From NCBI GenBank assembly GCA_020718525.1, contig DYRX01000151.1, positions 1-9,742 of the forward strand: 9,742 bases of DNA, written 5' to 3'. Under the pieces are notes generated by a model that made no database searches, was not told the origin of the DNA, and saw nothing but the letters and a program-made list of their open reading frames with translations. The translations under genes were made by a program, and so were the position numbers. Source of the DNA: Victivallis vadensis. GTDB lineage: Bacteria > Verrucomicrobiota > Lentisphaeria > Victivallales > GWF2-50-93. Shown here one piece after another: positions 6,449 through 9,742 of this stretch (position 1 is the first letter of the stretch; each line of letters starts with the position of its first letter).

Positions 6449-6784
6449 ATGCTCATACCGGTGCTATTGATCAGTCCGCTCGCCCAGGCGGCTCAGCAAC
6501 AAGGCGGCAGTCCCTGGGTGATGATAGGGCCGATCGTCATTTTCGCAGTCATGCTTTTCTTTCTCTTCAGATCCCAGTCCAAGGAGAACAAGAAGAAGCA
6601 GAAGATGCTCGAGGAAATTAAGAGCGGCGACAGGGTTGTCACAATATGCGGCATTCATGGCGTGATTGCGAACGTCAAGGAGAAAACTTTCATGCTGAAG
6701 ATCGCCGACAATGTGAAAGTCGAAATCAACAAGAGCGGAGTAGCGTCCGTCATAAACAGCAAGGAACTCGCAAAAAATGAATAA
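6449..6784 (+). CDS. yajC: YajC, Sec translocon accessory subunit
   Basis: A 111-residue single-pass inner-membrane protein, the usual length for YajC, which forms the SecDF-YajC complex with SecDF and associates with SecYEG. A short N-terminal segment precedes one transmembrane helix (about 23-40). It is followed by the Lys/Gln-rich cytoplasmic stretch and the family core LEEIKSGDRVVTICGIHGVI (54-73). The ATG has a GGAG site (6437-6440) eight bases upstream. The stop overlaps the secDF start by 8 bp (6777-6784). Order and overlap with secDF are the standard arrangement and confirm the call. Confidence 0.96.
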   Translation: MLIPVLLISPLAQAAQQQGGSPWVMIGPIVIFAVMLFFLFRSQSKENKKKQKMLEEIKSGDRVVTICGIHGVIANVKEKTFMLKIADNVKVEINKSGVASVINSKELAKNE

Positions 6785-9437
6785 GCGTCCTGTTCTTTTC
6801 AGAATTTGCTTCACGGTCATCGTCGTAGCCGTCTTCGCACTGTCCATGTATCCTCTCAAGCCCAGGAATTTCCTGAGCATCTTCGACAAGAAGCACATAA
6901 GTCCGGAGATTGGCAAGGAGGAGATTGCCGACTACTACGACAAGAATCAGGACAAGTATAAGGATGGCGGAACGGTAAAGCCGCTTGACAAGGTTTCAGG
7001 CGAGATCACCAAGGCGCTTGAAGAGAAGAACAAGAAGGATTTTGAGGCAGTTCTCAAGCTTGCCAAGGAGAAGATGGCGAAAGATCCGTCCCTTTTTGAT
7101 TCCGTCGCCGTCGAGGAGGCCGCCAAAGATTTGAATGTTGACCTTGTCAAATACTACAGGTTCAAGAATCTCAACACGAACAGGGATCTGGTCAGCGAAA
7201 TCCGCAAGCAGGCGGCGGGCTCGATCCGTCTCGGAATTGACTTGAACGGCGGCGCGGAGTTCATTCTGCTCCTCGAAGAGGCGGCAAAAGGCGACGACGG
7301 AGACAAGGATGCGAAAAAAGGCGGGGACAGCTTTGAAAGCTATCGCGACGCGGCGATAGAGATTCTCAGAAACCGTCTCGAAAGCGAGAAGATTTTCGAA
7401 TGCGAAATCTCTCCCTTCGGCTCTGACTACATCTCCCTGAAGGTTCCGATCGTCTCGAAGGAGGAGAAGCTCAAGCTCAAGAAACTGATCGAGATGTCGG
7501 CGAAGCTCCAATTCTGCCTTGTGAGCAGGGAAAACGACAGGCTTGTGAGCGAGTTCACCGCCGATCCGGCTAACTTCAAGTGCCCAGCCGAATATAAAAT
7601 GATGGAGACAGTTGACATAAAGCCCGGGGAAAAGCCGAGAAAACTGATCTATTTTGTCAAGCGCATTCCAGAAATGGACGGAAGGGACGTGGATGACGCG
7701 AGACCGGCGGCGGACGAATACGGACAGAGGTTCATCAGTCTTTCCTTCAATGGGAAGGGCGCTTCGAAGTTCGGACAGGTCACCAGGGACAATGTGGGAC
7801 GTCAGTTGGCGATCATCCTTGATGGGACGCTCTACTCTGCGCCGACGATACAGGATGCAATCGAGGGAGGACATGCCCAGATCACAGGAAGCTTTACTCA
7901 GGACGAGGTCAAGCACATATCCACAGCGCTGATAAGCGGAAGTTTGCCGGTCAAGATCAAGGTTGAAGCTGTCTTCGACACCGATCCTACGCTGGGACTC
8001 GAGGAGATTAAAACCGGGACAAGATCAGGAATTTTGGCGCTGATTGCAACTGCCGTGTTTGCCCTCTTGTACTATAGGAGAGCAGGTCTCGCCGCGACTT
8101 TGGCGCTCATCATCAATATTGTGCTCATACTCGGATCTCTTGCCGCCTTCGAGGCGACGCTCACTCTCCCTGGCATAGCCGGTATCATTCTTACGATAGG
8201 TATGGCGGTTGACGCAAACGTACTCATAAACGAGCGAATACGAGAGGAGCTGGCGAACAACAAGACGCTAGGGGTCGCAATAGATTCGGCATACGACAGG
8301 GCGTTTCTCACTATTTTGGACTCGAACCTTACGACGCTGATGACGGCGCTGATTCTAATGTGGCAGGGAACCGGTCCTATCAAGGGCTTCGCCGTCACTC
8401 TGACCATAGGAATTCTGACAAGCATGTTCACGGCTCTCTTCGTAACCCGCCTGGTTTTCGACATCATGGGCAGGATTACCAGCTACAGGACGATGGACAT
8501 GATGCAGTTCTTTGCCAAGCCGGACTTTGACTTCCTCAAATACAAGAAGCCGGCAGTGGCAGTTTCGATTGCATTGCTCCTTGTTTCCTTTGGAGGCATT
8601 GCATACAAGAAGGGGGCGCTCGGAATTGACTTCACCGGAGGGACAAGAGTAACATTCAGCTATGATAAAAGGGTATCCGAGAATGAAATAGTCAAGGTGC
8701 TTGCGGAAGCGGGTCTGCCGGCTCAGAAGGCTTCATACAAGACAAACATAATCGAGACCGGCGAAAACAAGAAGCTGGAGATTGTTCTCCTGGACAAAAA
8801 TGTATCGAATCTTGACCAGGGACAGCTAACGCCCAAAGACCAGATTGCAAAAGTTTTGAACTCGAAGTTTGAGGGGCTCAAGCTTCATGGAGGCGAAGAG
8901 ACGACATTGGGCAGACTCATCGGGATTAAATTTGCCCAGACGGCGGCATTCGCAATATTCCTCTCAATTGTAGGCATGATCGCGTACATTTCTCTCAGGT
9001 TTGAGTTCTCCTATGGCGTCGCGGCAATCATTGCGCTGATTCACGACATAATCATTTCCGCTGGAATCTTTGTTCTGCTAGGCGGAGAATTCTCCCTCAA
9101 CGTGGTTGCGGCGCTTCTGACGGTTCTGGGATATTCGGTCAACGACACAATCATTGTCTTTGACAGGATCAGGGAAGATCTTACGCTCGTGAAGAACAAA
9201 TCCTACAATTCGATAATCAATCTGAGTATAAATCAGACATTGACCAGAACGGTGATCACTTCCGGCACGACCTTGCTGGTCGTAGTGATAATGCTTCTCA
9301 TGGCTGGACTTGCCATAAGAGACTTCCTCTCGGTTCTCTGCATAGGACTGATAGTCGGAACATATTCCTCGGTCTTTATTGCAAGTCCGATTATTTCGCT
9401 CTGGCACAAGAAGAGCGCCGCAGACAAGATTTCCTGA
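6777..9437 (+). CDS. secDF: SecDF, fused protein-export membrane protein
   Basis: An 886-residue fusion of SecD (about 1-565) and SecF (about 580-886), an RND-superfamily proton-driven protein that pulls preproteins out of the Sec channel on the periplasmic side. Transmembrane helix 1 is at about 8-27. The SecD signature LGIDLNGGAEF is at 152-162; the periplasmic P1 region continues through SLSFNGKGASKF (321-332) and ILDGTLYSAP (347-356). Helices run from about 415, with GMAVDANVLINERIRE at 475-490. The SecF half carries GIDFTGGTR (616-624), GYSVNDTIIVFDRIRE (785-800) and a helix with LTRTVITSGTT (822-832). Asp479, Asp790 and Arg824 match the likely proton-path residues by analogy with Thermus SecDF. 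AAGGA (6761-6765) lies 11 bases before the ATG. Unusual is an insert of about 100 charged residues (40-145) before the SecD signature. Confidence 0.97.
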   Translation: MNKRPVLFRICFTVIVVAVFALSMYPLKPRNFLSIFDKKHISPEIGKEEIADYYDKNQDKYKDGGTVKPLDKVSGEITKALEEKNKKDFEAVLKLAKEKMAKDPSLFDSVAVEEAAKDLNVDLVKYYRFKNLNTNRDLVSEIRKQAAGSIRLGIDLNGGAEFILLLEEAAKGDDGDKDAKKGGDSFESYRDAAIEILRNRLESEKIFECEISPFGSDYISLKVPIVSKEEKLKLKKLIEMSAKLQFCLVSRENDRLVSEFTADPANFKCPAEYKMMETVDIKPGEKPRKLIYFVKRIPEMDGRDVDDARPAADEYGQRFISLSFNGKGASKFGQVTRDNVGRQLAIILDGTLYSAPTIQDAIEGGHAQITGSFTQDEVKHISTALISGSLPVKIKVEAVFDTDPTLGLEEIKTGTRSGILALIATAVFALLYYRRAGLAATLALIINIVLILGSLAAFEATLTLPGIAGIILTIGMAVDANVLINERIREELANNKTLGVAIDSAYDRAFLTILDSNLTTLMTALILMWQGTGPIKGFAVTLTIGILTSMFTALFVTRLVFDIMGRITSYRTMDMMQFFAKPDFDFLKYKKPAVAVSIALLLVSFGGIAYKKGALGIDFTGGTRVTFSYDKRVSENEIVKVLAEAGLPAQKASYKTNIIETGENKKLEIVLLDKNVSNLDQGQLTPKDQIAKVLNSKFEGLKLHGGEETTLGRLIGIKFAQTAAFAIFLSIVGMIAYISLRFEFSYGVAAIIALIHDIIISAGIFVLLGGEFSLNVVAALLTVLGYSVNDTIIVFDRIREDLTLVKNKSYNSIINLSINQTLTRTVITSGTTLLVVVIMLLMAGLAIRDFLSVLCIGLIVGTYSSVFIASPIISLWHKKSAADKIS

Positions 9438-9470
9438 ATTTTGAAGCGGACTGACACAAACGGAAAGTAA

Positions 9471-9503
9471 GGATTCAGTAAACAAGCGTAGTTTACTGAA
9501 CCC
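9471..9503 (+). repeat. Long hairpin 1 downstream of secDF
   Basis: TTCAGTAAAC (9474-9483) pairs perfectly with GTTTACTGAA (9491-9500) around a 7-base loop. Past an A-C mismatch the stem extends by GG/CC. It starts 34 bases after the secDF stop and could end the transcript or protect its 3' end, but it lacks a T-run, so a classical intrinsic terminator is not supported. Confidence 0.7.
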
Positions 9504-9507
9504 GTAC

Positions 9508-9547
9508 GTAAAGATTCGCTGAACGATCTAGTTCAGTGAATATTTAC
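9508..9547 (+). repeat. Long hairpin 2 downstream of secDF
   Basis: GTAAA (9508-9512) pairs with TTTAC (9543-9547), and ATTCGCTGAAC (9514-9524) pairs with GTTCAGTGAAT (9531-9541) through one G-U wobble, with a single G-A mismatch between the two parts and a 6-base loop. Its stem resembles that of the preceding hairpin, and the two stems start 41 bp apart, so this is a tandem pair. It may be a REP-like element or an RNA 3' end. Confidence 0.7.
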
Positions 9548-9676
9548 CATGGGTATTCCCCCTGCCAAAAATATTCTTGCCTGCGGAAAGCGCGCAAGCA
9601 GGCGCGAGCCCTCCAATGACTCACGCAACGGCTCGGTTTATGACTTATGAACTGGCTCAAAGAACGCTACGCACCT
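9548..9676. other. Non-coding stretch with imperfect 24-bp-period repeat
   Basis: No gene is supported. TGACT...GGCTC at 9617-9634 recurs at 9641-9658 (13 of 18 positions equal, period 24). Either GGCTC can pair with GAGCC at 9606-9610. A GCCTGC/GCAGGC pair (9579-9584 with 9598-9603) lies just before. The segment may be part of a larger structured RNA that includes the pseudoknot at 9677-9716, or the leader of a gene beyond the window. Confidence 0.4.
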
Positions 9677-9716
9677 GAAGTATTTCACAGCCCTCAATAC
9701 TTTAGGGGGAGGGCTG
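9677..9716 (+). other. Candidate H-type pseudoknot
   Basis: Stem 1 is AAGTATT (9678-9684) with AATACTT (9696-9702), extendable by a G-U pair at 9677/9703. Stem 2 is CAGCCCTC (9688-9695) with GAGGGCTG (9709-9716). The 5' strand of stem 2 lies within the loop of stem 1, no base separates the two stems, loop 1 is three bases and loop 3 is five to six. These are the proportions of a compact H-type pseudoknot. Function is unknown. The alternative is a simple hairpin (9688-9716) acting as a weak terminator. Confidence 0.5.
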
Positions 9717-9742
9717 ATTTCAACAATCGCAAATGAAAATCC

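Noticed and set aside
6996..7916. 306-codon open frame antisense to secDF
   Set aside because: It is fully contained opposite a certain gene, and its translation shows no domain signature.
9647..9736. Small open frame of 29 codons after secDF
   Set aside because: The peptide looks superficially protein-like, but it has no ribosome binding site, overlaps the pseudoknot stems and matches no known family.

Overview
The window reads as chromosomal sequence from a Gram-negative, double-membrane bacterium. The support is two predicted lipoproteins, a periplasmic-sensing histidine kinase and a yajC-secDF operon. The fused SecDF with a long charged N-terminal insert and the mosaic intergenic repeats suggest the PVC assemblage (Lentisphaerota/Verrucomicrobiota type). 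That assignment is an inference from style, not from a marker gene.

Layout, left to right. Positions 1-150 hold no convincing gene but fold on paper into a closed multi-stem structure and may be a structured RNA or the end of a mobile element. Positions 156-799 are non-coding repeats: a 239-bp element present twice in direct orientation (six mismatches), separated by a spacer of short period-8 repeats. Each copy carries a two-hairpin cloverleaf, a hairpin followed by a T-rich stretch, and a period-9 tandem.

Positions 809-3846 are three minus-strand genes that look like one transcription unit. They encode a small unrecognised lipoprotein, a PhoR-like sensor histidine kinase with HAMP and PAS domains, and a TPR/coiled-coil/LysM lipoprotein whose start overlaps the kinase stop as ATGA. 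No response regulator is in the window.

Positions 3996-6306 on the plus strand are two overlapping genes recognised as eboD (a 3-dehydroquinate-synthase-like sugar phosphate cyclase homologue) and eboE (a xylose-isomerase-like TIM barrel). This is the core pair of the ebo metabolite-traffic cluster, here without eboA, eboB, eboC or eboF in view. Positions 6449-9437 are yajC and a fused secDF, overlapping by 8 bp: the accessory membrane complex of Sec protein export.

After secDF, 9438-9742 holds no convincing gene. It contains two tandem long hairpins, an imperfect 24-bp-period repeat and a well-formed candidate H-type pseudoknot near the right edge.

The most noteworthy items are the stand-alone eboDE pair beside the Sec accessory operon, the EboD active-site departures from true dehydroquinate synthase, the structured non-coding segments at both ends, and the roughly 100-residue insert in SecDF.
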